Source: DATAAP01 sp041690495
GTDB taxonomy: Bacteria > Pseudomonadota > Alphaproteobacteria > CACIAM-22H2
Length of the DNA: 64,000 bases
Direction of reading: 5' to 3'
NCBI GenBank assembly: GCA_041690495.1
Contig: JAWLHE010000001.1
Location: forward strand, 310,001-374,000
This document shows positions 25,446 through 32,887 of this stretch, one piece after another. Position 1 is the stretch's first letter, and each line of letters begins with the position of its first letter. A program made the translations under genes and the position numbers. The notes beneath the pieces were generated by a model. It made no database searches. It was not told the origin of the DNA and was given only the letters and a program-made list of their open reading frames with translations.

Positions 25446-26423
25446 CTATCGGACCGTCAGGACGATCTTGCCGGTCGCCTTGCGCTGAAGCAGCATCTCC
25501 ATCGCCGCGCCGGCCTCGTTGAGCGGCATGACACGCGAGACATGCGGCTTCAGCTGGCCCGCATCGAGCCAGCGCATCAGGGTTGCGAAGGATTCACGCA
25601 CCAGTTCCGGATTGCGGTTGCGGTACTCGCCCCAGAACAGGCCGGTCACGGCGATGTTCTTGACCAGCAGCAGATTTGCCGGGATCTGCGGAATGCGCCC
25701 GGCGGCGAAACCGACCACGACCAGGCGGCCTTCCCAGCCCAGCGTGCGCAGGGCCGCATCGAAGATGTCGCCGCCGACCGGGTCGAAGACAACGTTGATG
25801 CCGCGTCCGCCGGTCAGCGCTTTCGCCCGCTCGCGCAGATCCTCGGCTGCATAGTCGATGACATGATCGGCGCCGTGTTCGCGCGCAATGGCGAGCTTGC
25901 CGGCGCCGCGCGCCGCGGCGATCACGGTCGCGCCCATCGCCTTGGCGACCTCGACCGTCGCGAGACCGACGCCGCCTGCGGCGCCGAGGACGAGCACGCT
26001 CTCGCCCGGCTTCAGGCCGGCGCGCCACGCGAGGCCGCCATGCGCCGTGCCGTAGGCGATCGGAAATCCGGCGGCGGTGACGAAATCCATGCCGTCCGGA
26101 ATCGGGAACACCGCGCTGGCATTGCACACGACCTGTTCGGCGAACGCGCCGGTGTTCAGCGCCGCCATGACGCGCGTTCCGGGCTTGACGTCCCGCACAT
26201 CGGGGGCCGCCTCGACGACCTCGCCGGCCGCCTCCAGCCCAGGGACGAACGGCAGCGGCGGCTTGACCTGATACCGGCCCTGGACGATCAGCGTGTCTGC
26301 GAAATTGACGCCGGCGGCCCTGACCGCGATGCGCACCTGCCCCGGGCCCAGGTCCGGCGACGGCATGTCGCCGACGGTGAGCGCGGACGGCCCATCGAGC
26401 CGGCTGCAGACGACCGCGCGCAT
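25446..26423 (-). CDS. NADPH:quinone oxidoreductase family protein (zeta-crystallin-like MDR)
   Basis: A 325-residue medium-chain dehydrogenase/reductase of the quinone oxidoreductase type, with no zinc ligands. The GroES-like half has GVNFADTLIVQGRYQVKPPLPFVPGLEAAG; the nucleotide half has the VLGAAGGVGLATVEVAKAMGA Rossmann motif. Such enzymes use NADPH to reduce quinones, enones or acyl-CoA enoyl groups. Its ATG shares one base with the stop of the asparaginase gene (TGATG), so the two are translated in tandem. Confidence 0.87.
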   Translation of the reverse strand: MRAVVCSRLDGPSALTVGDMPSPDLGPGQVRIAVRAAGVNFADTLIVQGRYQVKPPLPFVPGLEAAGEVVEAAPDVRDVKPGTRVMAALNTGAFAEQVVCNASAVFPIPDGMDFVTAAGFPIAYGTAHGGLAWRAGLKPGESVLVLGAAGGVGLATVEVAKAMGATVIAAARGAGKLAIAREHGADHVIDYAAEDLRERAKALTGGRGINVVFDPVGGDIFDAALRTLGWEGRLVVVGFAAGRIPQIPANLLLVKNIAVTGLFWGEYRNRNPELVRESFATLMRWLDAGQLKPHVSRVMPLNEAGAAMEMLLQRKATGKIVLTVR

Positions 26424-27466
26424 CAGAAGTTCGGATTTGGCGCCAGCTGACCGACGCGCAGACCCGCGACGTTGGTCAGGGGCGGATTCATAAGCGCATC
26501 CAGGCGGGCGAGCTGGCCGGCATCGAAGCCGGCGAATCGTGCGAGCAGGGCGGCGAGGGCGACCTCGGCGGCGCGGGCCGCGCCGTCCTCGACCTTGATC
26601 GCTATGCCCATCCCGTGCGCCGGTATCGCTGCCATGAACATGCCTTCTGCGCCGGTCTTGAGCACAACCTTGCCCGCCGCGATCTCGGTGGCCGCGCTGC
26701 AGAACCGGCCGGAGCCGGCGATCATCAGCGGGTGCGTTACCATGGCTTCGGCGAGGCCGCGGCATGCGGCGGCACGCGCCGGCGGCAGGCCGTCCGGCGC
26801 TCCGAACCGCGCCATGCCGCGCGCCAGCGCCCGGAGCGGAATGCCGATCTGCGGCAGGCTGCAGCCGTCGGTGCCGCGCGGCGCGCGGGCGAGATCGACT
26901 CCGCACATCTCCTCGTAGACCTGCGTGATGCGCCGCTGCGCCGGGTGCTCTGGCGCCACATAGCCGCGTACCGACTCGCCCATATGCACCACCGTTGCCA
27001 GCATCGCGGCATGCTTGCCGGAGCAGTTGTTGTGCAGCGCGCTCGGCGCATCGCCGGCGCGGATCAGGGCGTGCGCGGAAGGGACGTGATAGGGCAGATG
27101 CGCGCCGCAGGCGAGATCGGCGGCAGTCAGGCCGATCCGCGCGAGCAGGCCGGCGGCAGTGGCGACGTGCCCGGGCTCGCCGCCATGGCTGGCGCAGGCC
27201 AGCGCCAGCTCCGGGCCGGTCATCGCGAAGCGGCCGGCGGCGCCAGTCTCGACCACCGGGATCGCCTGCAGCGGCTTGATTGCCGAGCGCGGATAGACCG
27301 GCGCATCGATGTCGCCGGCCGTGGCGACCGCGCGCCCGGCCGTATCCACCACGGCGAACGATGCACGATGGCGGCTCTCGATCATGTCGCCGCGCGTGAC
27401 ATGGACCGCGACCGGCGGTGCATCCTTGCAAGAGGACTCCAGGACGAGGGAGGAATCGGCAGCCAT
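26423..27466 (-). CDS. L-asparaginase, Rhizobium-type (pfam Asparaginase_II)
   Basis: A 347-residue asparaginase of the class 3 (R. etli) type, unrelated to the E. coli enzymes and built like a penicillin-binding/beta-lactamase fold. Visible: Ser-x-x-Lys in PRSAIKPLQAIP, the Cys and His/Asn of HNNCSGKHAAML, TDGCSLP, and HPLMIAGSGRFCS followed by KTGAEGMF with the essential second Lys. It probably frees ammonia from asparagine for growth on that amino acid. The start at 27466 shares its CATG with a possible start of the divergent gene. Confidence 0.9.
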   Translation of the reverse strand: MAADSSLVLESSCKDAPPVAVHVTRGDMIESRHRASFAVVDTAGRAVATAGDIDAPVYPRSAIKPLQAIPVVETGAAGRFAMTGPELALACASHGGEPGHVATAAGLLARIGLTAADLACGAHLPYHVPSAHALIRAGDAPSALHNNCSGKHAAMLATVVHMGESVRGYVAPEHPAQRRITQVYEEMCGVDLARAPRGTDGCSLPQIGIPLRALARGMARFGAPDGLPPARAAACRGLAEAMVTHPLMIAGSGRFCSAATEIAAGKVVLKTGAEGMFMAAIPAHGMGIAIKVEDGAARAAEVALAALLARFAGFDAGQLARLDALMNPPLTNVAGLRVGQLAPNPNF

Positions 27467-27479
27467 GGCAAACACCTTG

Positions 27480-27504
27480 CCTTGCCTGCATCGGGCAGGC
27501 AAGG
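27480..27504. repeat. 10-bp perfect hairpin between divergent genes
   Basis: CCTTGCCTGC (27480-27489) and GCAGGCAAGG (27495-27504) pair perfectly around ATCGG. It lies just inside the first of two possible starts of the TrmH-like gene, 14 bp from the asparaginase start and 27 bp upstream of the second possible start. It could be a leader hairpin for the methyltransferase gene or an operator for both. Confidence 0.5.
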
Positions 27505-27530
27505 TGCGCGCGACCAGGCACGAAGAGATC

Positions 27531-28067
27531 ATGCGCGGATATTTCGGCATCGGGGTCGAGGGCATCAGCAAGCCGATGAATCTCGGCAGCCTTTTCCGCA
27601 CCGCGCATGCCTTCGGCGCGAGCTTCGTGTTCACCATCGCCGCCGCCTATGACCGTGCGCAGGGCGCACGCGCCGACACCTCCGATTCGCCGGCCAATGT
27701 TCCGTTCTACGAATTCGCCGATGTCAAATCGCTGCGCCTGCCGCGCGACTGCGCGCTGGTCGGTGTCGAACTGGTCGATCCGGCCGTTGCACTGCCAAGC
27801 TTCCGCCATCCGCGCGCGGCGGCGTATGTGCTGGGGGCGGAACGCGGCGCGCTGTCGCCGGAGCTGCTCGCGCTGTGCGAGCACGTCGTCAAGATTCCGA
27901 CGAAGTTCTCGGTCAATGTCGCGCTCGCCGGCGCGATTGTGATGTACGACCGTCTGATCAGCACCGGGCGCTTCGCCGGCCGGCCGGTCGTGCCGGGCGG
28001 GCCGCCGGTGGCGCTGCCGGCGCACGAATTCGGCCCGCCGCGCTTTCGGCGTGCGAAGCCGATATAG
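27531..28067 (+). CDS. TrmH/SpoU-type RNA 2'-O-methyltransferase
   Basis: A SPOUT methyltransferase of 178 residues (200 if the ATG at 27465 is used). The trefoil-knot motifs are clear: GVEGISKPMNLGSLFRTAHAFGA, then YVLGAERGALSPELLALC and KIPTKFSVNVALAGAIVMYDRL, which bind SAM. Members methylate ribose in tRNA or rRNA. The later start is preferred because the earlier one shares its bases with the start codon of the divergent asparaginase gene, leaving no room for either ribosome site. Confidence 0.87.
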   Translation: MRGYFGIGVEGISKPMNLGSLFRTAHAFGASFVFTIAAAYDRAQGARADTSDSPANVPFYEFADVKSLRLPRDCALVGVELVDPAVALPSFRHPRAAAYVLGAERGALSPELLALCEHVVKIPTKFSVNVALAGAIVMYDRLISTGRFAGRPVVPGGPPVALPAHEFGPPRFRRAKPI

Positions 28068-28143
28068 GCGACGGGCACGTCGGCGCCGCCTTGTTGACGC
28101 GTTCGGAGCGGTCATGCGATACGGCGACAGGAATGCGGAGATC

Positions 28144-28707
28144 ATGGTGAGAAGACTTGCGAAGTGGATGACCTTCGACCGGCGAGCAGGCCGTGCGGTC
28201 TGCGCGGCGGCCGGGTTCTTCCTCGCCGCCGCCGATGCGCAGGCGCAGGGCGACCCGAAATCGCTGGGGACTTTCGATGCGTGGACGGCGGTCGAGATGC
28301 CCGAGCGGTCGAGCAAGATCTGCTACATGGTCGCGCGTCCGACCAAGTCGCTGCCCGAAGGCGCAAAGCGCGGCGACATCCTGCTGACCGTCACGCATCG
28401 TCCGGCCGCCAAGCAGCATGACGAGGTCAGCTTCCAGTCCGGCTACCCTTACAAGGCCGAGGCGCCGGTCGTGCTCGAGGTCGAGAAGAAGAAGTTCGAG
28501 CTGTTCACCAAGCCTGACACCGATCCCGAAAGTGCCTGGTCCCGCGACGCCGTCATGGACAAGGCGCTGGTCGCGGCGATGCGCGCAGGCAAGACCTTGA
28601 CCATCAAGGGCGTCTCGGCACGCGGCACCGAAACCACGGACACGTTCTCCCTCGACGGCTTCAGCAAGGCCCATGACGAGATCGGCAAGGCCTGCGGCAT
28701 CAAGTAA
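28144..28707 (+). CDS. Invasion-associated locus B (IalB) family secreted protein
   Basis: A 187-residue exported protein with a signal peptide (hydrophobic AVCAAAGFFLAAADAQAQ, cut near residue 35) and the IalB fold: FDAWTAVEMPERSSKICYMVARP, then RGDILLTVTHRP and the C-terminal DTFSLDGFSKAHDEIGKACGIK. Two cysteines (KICYM and KACGIK) can form the family disulfide. IalB-like proteins occur in most rhizobia and relatives, mostly with no link to invasion; the biochemical role is unknown. The ATG at 28144 was chosen because it directly follows a GGAG site and starts the signal peptide. Confidence 0.87.
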   Translation: MVRRLAKWMTFDRRAGRAVCAAAGFFLAAADAQAQGDPKSLGTFDAWTAVEMPERSSKICYMVARPTKSLPEGAKRGDILLTVTHRPAAKQHDEVSFQSGYPYKAEAPVVLEVEKKKFELFTKPDTDPESAWSRDAVMDKALVAAMRAGKTLTIKGVSARGTETTDTFSLDGFSKAHDEIGKACGIK

Positions 28708-28720
28708 CTTCGTCCTCGCG

Positions 28721-28748
28721 TGACTGGGCCGGGGAGAGCGCCTATATA
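28721..28748 (+). promoter_or_regulatory. Promoter for rlmN, possible leaderless transcript
   Basis: TGACTG at 28721-28726 and TATATA at 28743-28748 are 16 bp apart, a good housekeeping promoter. The start of transcription expected 7-8 bp later falls on the ATG at 28756 itself, and no ribosome site precedes that ATG. The -10 is inside the palindrome CCTATATAGG. Confidence 0.55.
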
Positions 28749-28755
28749 GGGGCGC

Positions 28756-29928
28756 ATGGTTGAAACCCTCGCCGGCCCCAAGCCGGAATTCGATACGCCG
28801 CAGCGGCCGCTGGCCGCACCCGCCGACGGCCGGCGCAATCTCGTCGGCCTGTCGCGCGACGAGCTGACCGCCGCCATGGCCGAGCTCGGCGAGCCTGCAT
28901 TTCGCGCGCGCCAGCTCTGGCAGTGGATGTATGTGCGCGGCGCCACCTCGTTTGATGCGATGACCAGCCTCGGCAAGCCGCTGCGCGCCAGGCTCGCCGA
29001 GCGCTTCGTCGTCGCGCGGCCCGAGGTCGCACGGCTGCAGGATTCGTTCGACGGCACCAAGAAATGGCTGCTGCGCTTCGCCGACGGCCAGGAGGCCGAG
29101 GCCGTCCACATCCCCGAGGAGGACCGCGGCACGCTGTGCGTCTCCTCGCAGATCGGCTGCACGCTGACCTGCAAGTTCTGCCACACCGGCACCCAGCGCC
29201 TGGTGCGCAACCTCGAGCCGGCGGAGATCGTCGGTCAGGTGATGCTGGCGCGCGACGCCTTCGGCGAATGGCCCGCTCCCGAAGCCAACCGCAAGCTCAC
29301 AAACATCGTCATGATGGGCATGGGCGAGCCGCTGTTCAATTACGACAACGTCGCGAAGGCCCTGTCGATCGTGATGGACCCGGAAGGCATCGCCGTCTCG
29401 CGGCGGCGCATCACGTTGTCGACCTCGGGCGTGGTGCCGATGATCCGCCGCTGCGGCGAGGAGCTCGGCGTCATGCTGGCGGTGTCGCTGCACGCTGTCA
29501 CCGACGAGTTGCGTGACGTGCTCGTGCCGCTCAACAAGAAATATCCGATCGCCGAGCTGATGGCGGCCTGCCGCGACTATCCCGGAGTCTCGAACGCCCG
29601 GCGCATCACCTTCGAGTACGTGATGCTCAAGGGCGTGAACGACTCGCCGGCCGACGCGCGCGCGCTCGTGAGGCTGCTGCGCGGCGTCCATGCGAAGGTC
29701 AACCTGATCCCGTTCAACGCCTGGCCGGGCTCGTCGTTCGAGTGTTCGGATGACGCGGCCATAGCGGCGTTCGCCAACATTCTCGCCAATGCCGGCTACG
29801 TGGCGCCGGTGCGGACGCCGCGCGGCCGCGACATCCTTGCCGCCTGCGGCCAGCTCAAGTCCGACAGCTTCAGGCTGCGCAAGACAGGAAGCGCGGTCGC
29901 GCCATCCGTCGGGGCCGAGCCTGCCTAG
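28756..29928 (+). CDS. rlmN: Dual-specificity 23S rRNA A2503/tRNA A37 C2-methyltransferase
   Basis: A 390-residue radical-SAM enzyme that methylates carbon 2 of A2503 in 23S rRNA and A37 in tRNA. The iron-sulfur cluster motif C-x3-C-x2-C is at Cys135, Cys139 and Cys142 (GCTLTCKFCHTG), the GMGEPL glycine motif follows, and the methyl-carrying cysteine is in RGRDILAACGQL near the C-terminus. It may be translated from a leaderless message (promoter TATATA 7 bases upstream). The stop overlaps the opposing LysR gene by four bases. Confidence 0.95.
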   Translation: MVETLAGPKPEFDTPQRPLAAPADGRRNLVGLSRDELTAAMAELGEPAFRARQLWQWMYVRGATSFDAMTSLGKPLRARLAERFVVARPEVARLQDSFDGTKKWLLRFADGQEAEAVHIPEEDRGTLCVSSQIGCTLTCKFCHTGTQRLVRNLEPAEIVGQVMLARDAFGEWPAPEANRKLTNIVMMGMGEPLFNYDNVAKALSIVMDPEGIAVSRRRITLSTSGVVPMIRRCGEELGVMLAVSLHAVTDELRDVLVPLNKKYPIAELMAACRDYPGVSNARRITFEYVMLKGVNDSPADARALVRLLRGVHAKVNLIPFNAWPGSSFECSDDAAIAAFANILANAGYVAPVRTPRGRDILAACGQLKSDSFRLRKTGSAVAPSVGAEPA

Positions 29929-30857
29929 CGCGTACGGCTTCCGGGCGCATTCGACGTTTCGGCGGCAGCCTCCTCGAACAGCCAGTCGCGGAACGCCTTG
30001 ACCTTGGGCGCTGCGACCAGCGCCGGGGGAATCACGACATGGATGGCGAAGTCGACCGGCATGGCCTTGCCAAAGGGCCGCACGAGCCGCCCCGCGGCAA
30101 GGTCTTCGGCGGCGAATACATCGCGCGCCAACGTCACCCCGCGCCCGGCGATCGCCGCGTCCAGGGCGAGCGCCACCTGATTGAAATGCAGGCCATGGCT
30201 GGTGTCGATACCGCTGACGCCGGCTGCGCGGAGCCACATCGCCCAGTCGGGGCCGCTCGGATCGAACGTCGTCGTCTCGTCGTGAATGAGGGTGTGGTGG
30301 CGCAGGTCTTCGGGCGCGCGCAGCGGGGGCCTGCCCTTGAGGAGCTTGGGCGAGCACACCGGAAAAACCTCGGTGCGGACCAATAGCTCCGTGTGCAGGC
30401 CGGGATAGTTGCCTGTTCCGTAGCGCAGGCCGACATGAACGTCCTCCCGGACCAGATCGACCAGCCGCATCGACGCATCGATGCGAAGATCGATTGCCGG
30501 ATGACGGGCGCGAAACCGCTCGAGGCGCGGCACAAGCCACTTGGCTGCGATCGCCGGCGAAGCGGTCACGGTGAGAAGGCCGACACTGTTGCCTTGACGC
30601 GCACGTGCGACCGCTTCGCTGATGCGCTCGAATCCGTCGCGCAGGCCCGGAAGGCAGGCCTGACCCGCATCCGTCAGACGTACCGCGCGATTGAGCCGGC
30701 GGAACAGCTTCACGCCGAGATCGGCCTCGAGCGCCTTGATCTGGTGGCTGATCGCCGCCGGCGTCACGTTCAGCTCCTCCGCCGCGGCATTGAAGGAGAG
30801 ATGGCGTGCGGCGGCCTCGAAGGCGCGCAGCGAGTTGAGCGGCGGCAGTCGGGCCAT
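29925..30857 (-). CDS. GcvA-type LysR transcriptional regulator, second copy
   Basis: A 310-residue LysR regulator with the same opening as the one at 22843-23835: MARLPPLNSLRAFEAAARHLSFNAAAEELNVTPAAISHQIKALE. The effector domain carries RYGTGNYPGLHTELLV, again GcvA-like. It is divergent from a DUF1127 gene across 97 bp, as is its paralogue, and probably controls that gene. The C-terminal FRDWLFEEAAAE is the normal family end, unlike the extended tail of the other copy. Confidence 0.91.
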   Translation of the reverse strand: MARLPPLNSLRAFEAAARHLSFNAAAEELNVTPAAISHQIKALEADLGVKLFRRLNRAVRLTDAGQACLPGLRDGFERISEAVARARQGNSVGLLTVTASPAIAAKWLVPRLERFRARHPAIDLRIDASMRLVDLVREDVHVGLRYGTGNYPGLHTELLVRTEVFPVCSPKLLKGRPPLRAPEDLRHHTLIHDETTTFDPSGPDWAMWLRAAGVSGIDTSHGLHFNQVALALDAAIAGRGVTLARDVFAAEDLAAGRLVRPFGKAMPVDFAIHVVIPPALVAAPKVKAFRDWLFEEAAAETSNAPGSRTR

Positions 30858-30891
30858 TGCTTCAGATTAGTTTCTTTATTCCGATCCGGCA

Positions 30892-30906
30892 CGAAACTTC
30901 GTTTGT
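30892..30906. promoter_or_regulatory. Possible LysR binding site, second LysR/DUF1127 pair
   Basis: ACGAAACTTCGTTTGT-type sequence with an ACGA/TCGT inverted pair and an AAAC-TTC-GTTT centre. It shares TCGTTTGT with the other LysR/DUF1127 gap at the same distance (42-45 bp) from the LysR start. Confidence 0.4.
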
Positions 30907-30954
30907 CTGTCATCATTGCAAAGCCGATCTTCGTTGACAAGGACGGAGGTCAGG

Positions 30955-31317
30955 ATGAGCAATTCTAATCTGATAGACATCCGCAATATCGTGCAGGACT
31001 GGTATCGCGATGCCGTCGAGCGGCGCGAGCTGCTGGCGATGGAGGACCGGGCGCTGCGCGACATCGGCATCACCCGCGTCGACGCGATTGCGGCCGCAAC
31101 CTCGCGGCGGCGGCGCGCCGCCGCGGCGCGGCACCCTGCGCCCCCTGCGCCGCTGCGGGTCGATCCGGAAACCATCCAGCGCCACATCGAGAATGCCCGC
31201 GTGCTGCGCGCCAGGGCGATGGCCGATTTCGCACGGGCGGCGATGCGCTGGCTGTCCGGGCGAACGGTCGGTCAGCCGAAGGCGCGGATCAGGAAGCTGG
31301 CGCCGGTCGCGAGATAG
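30955..31317 (+). CDS. DUF1127 protein, copy 2 of 3, extended form
   Basis: A 120-residue basic protein. Residues 8-45 are the DUF1127 core (IVQDWYRDAVERRELLAMEDRALRDIGI), followed by an arginine/alanine/proline-rich stretch and a helix up to the end. The start at 30955 is favoured by a GGAGGTCAGG ribosome site. The last 46 bases overlap the end of the opposing TauE gene, and the tail may be a read-through. It pairs with the divergent LysR regulator upstream. Confidence 0.75.
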   Translation: MSNSNLIDIRNIVQDWYRDAVERRELLAMEDRALRDIGITRVDAIAAATSRRRRAAAARHPAPPAPLRVDPETIQRHIENARVLRARAMADFARAAMRWLSGRTVGQPKARIRKLAPVAR

Positions 31318-32015
31318 ACGACATAGAGCACGGCGGAAAAGCGGGACTCGTCGAGCCGCGCATGGACGCGCTGGCCGAGCCACAGACCGGCAAGGGTCGG
31401 TACGGTGGCGGCGGCGGACAGCATCAGCTCGTTGAGCCCCGCGCCGCCGAAGCTGAACAGGCCGATGGTCAGGCCGATATTGCCGGCAACGAAGAACTGC
31501 GAGACGGCGGCGACGAACTCGTTCTTTTTGAGCCGCAGACTGGCGAGATAGAGCATGAACGGCGGGCCATAGATGCCCGTGAAACCGCCGAGCACCCCGC
31601 CCAGGGCCGCGGCGGCCGGTCCCGCCCAACTCTCCTGCGCCGGGCTGATCTGTGTCGACGGCCGGACGCGCAGAGTGATGGTGAGCGCGATCATGGTCAC
31701 GCCGATGATCGTGTACAGGATTTCCTCGCTGACCGTGACCAGCGCCTGGGCCGCGATCGCCAGCACCGCGATCAGGACGATCATCGCCGGCCAGAAGCGC
31801 CGAACCGTCGGACGGAACAGCCCGCCCTGGAAGCTCTGCGTGATGTTGGTTACGAAAATCGGCAGCAGTACCAGAGCCACCGCGGTCTTGAGCGGAACCA
31901 CGAAGGACATCAGCGGCATTGCCACGAGCGGCAGGCCGAGGCCGACCACCCCCTTGAGGAGGCCGCCGAGGAACATGGAGGCGAAAACGTAAAAGACCGT
32001 CGCCGGATCAGGCAC
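31272..32015 (-). CDS. TauE/SafE family membrane permease
   Basis: A 247-residue inner-membrane protein of the TauE/SafE (sulfite or organic-acid exporter) family with about eight helices. The repeat motif GGLLKGVVGLGLPLVAMPLMS at the N-terminus and GGVLGGFTGIYGPPFMLYL in the second half are the family marks. Export of sulfonates, sulfite or other anions is known for members; substrate here is unknown. Its last 46 bases overlap the convergent DUF1127 gene. Confidence 0.87.
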   Translation of the reverse strand: MPDPATVFYVFASMFLGGLLKGVVGLGLPLVAMPLMSFVVPLKTAVALVLLPIFVTNITQSFQGGLFRPTVRRFWPAMIVLIAVLAIAAQALVTVSEEILYTIIGVTMIALTITLRVRPSTQISPAQESWAGPAAAALGGVLGGFTGIYGPPFMLYLASLRLKKNEFVAAVSQFFVAGNIGLTIGLFSFGGAGLNELMLSAAATVPTLAGLWLGQRVHARLDESRFSAVLYVVYLATGASFLIRAFG

Positions 32016-32050
32016 GGCGGTCCTCGCGGGCGGAGGACGTCACGAGGGGG

Positions 32051-32746
32051 TCAACGCTTCGCGTACTGTGTCGCGCCGAACAGGATCTCGCGCTGCTTCT
32101 CGTCCACTTCGGCCACCGGGCGGCGCCGCTCGGCCAGCAACGCCAGTCCGCGCTGTACCGCCGGGCGCTCGTTGATCGCCTCGAACCAGCGCTTCAGGTT
32201 CGGATAGTCGTCGAGGTTCTGGCCCTGCCGCTCGTAACCGCGCATCCAGGGGAACACGGCCATGTCGGCGATCGAGTAGTCCCCGGCGAGGTATGGCACC
32301 TCGCCCAGCCGCCGGTCGATGACGTTGTAGATGCGCGCCGCCTCGTTGGTGTAGCGGTCGATCGCGTACTTGATCGGCTCCGGCGCATACACGCGGAAAT
32401 GATGGGCCTGGCCCAGCATCGGCCCGACGCTCGCCATCTGGAACATCAGCCACTGGATGACATCGTAGCGGCCACGCATGTCCCGAGGCATGAACCGGCC
32501 GGTCTTTTCGGCGAGATAGAGGAGAATGGCGCCGGACTCGAATATGGAGATCGGCTGGTCGTCCGGCCCGTCGCTGTCGACGATCGCCGGCATCTTGTTG
32601 TTGGGGCTGATCTTCAGGAAATCCGCCTTGAACTGGTCGCCGGCGCCGATATCGACCGGGAAGACCCGGTAGGGCGTCCCGGTCTCCTCGAGCATGATGG
32701 AGATCTTGTAGCCGTTGGGGGTCGGCCAGACGTAAAGGTCGATCAT
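32051..32746 (-). CDS. Glutathione S-transferase family protein, YfcG/Ure2-like
   Basis: A 231-residue GST of the nu/Ure2-like class. The thioredoxin-like half reads LYVWPTPNGYKISIMLEETGTPYRV, with Thr/Asn of TPNGYK in place of a catalytic Tyr, then NNKMPAIVD and IFESGAILLYLAEKTGRF, the glutathione-binding segment. YfcG of E. coli acts as a disulfide reductase with two bound glutathiones. The start at 32746 is chosen over 32803 because homology begins there. Confidence 0.88.
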   Translation of the reverse strand: MIDLYVWPTPNGYKISIMLEETGTPYRVFPVDIGAGDQFKADFLKISPNNKMPAIVDSDGPDDQPISIFESGAILLYLAEKTGRFMPRDMRGRYDVIQWLMFQMASVGPMLGQAHHFRVYAPEPIKYAIDRYTNEAARIYNVIDRRLGEVPYLAGDYSIADMAVFPWMRGYERQGQNLDDYPNLKRWFEAINERPAVQRGLALLAERRRPVAEVDEKQREILFGATQYAKR

Positions 32747-32832
32747 GGGCGTCCTCGGGGGTGTCCGGGTTGACAACTTAGGCGCCGCCGCACGCTGCGA
32801 CAACCGGCGCCTGCGTCATATGCGGGTCGCGC

Positions 32833-32860
32833 TTGCGGCAGAGCCGCCAATGCCTATACT
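32833..32860 (+). promoter_or_regulatory. Promoter of argG
   Basis: TTGCGG at 32833-32838 and TATACT at 32855-32860 are 16 bp apart; transcription would start near 32867, giving a 20-base leader with GGAG six bases before the argG start. No operator is evident. Confidence 0.55.
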
Positions 32861-32887
32861 CCCGCGCGTTTTACACCCGGAGACATT

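Noticed and set aside
27958..30540. An 860-residue open frame on the minus strand
   Set aside because: Opposite rlmN and the ialB-like gene; composition typical of antisense frames.
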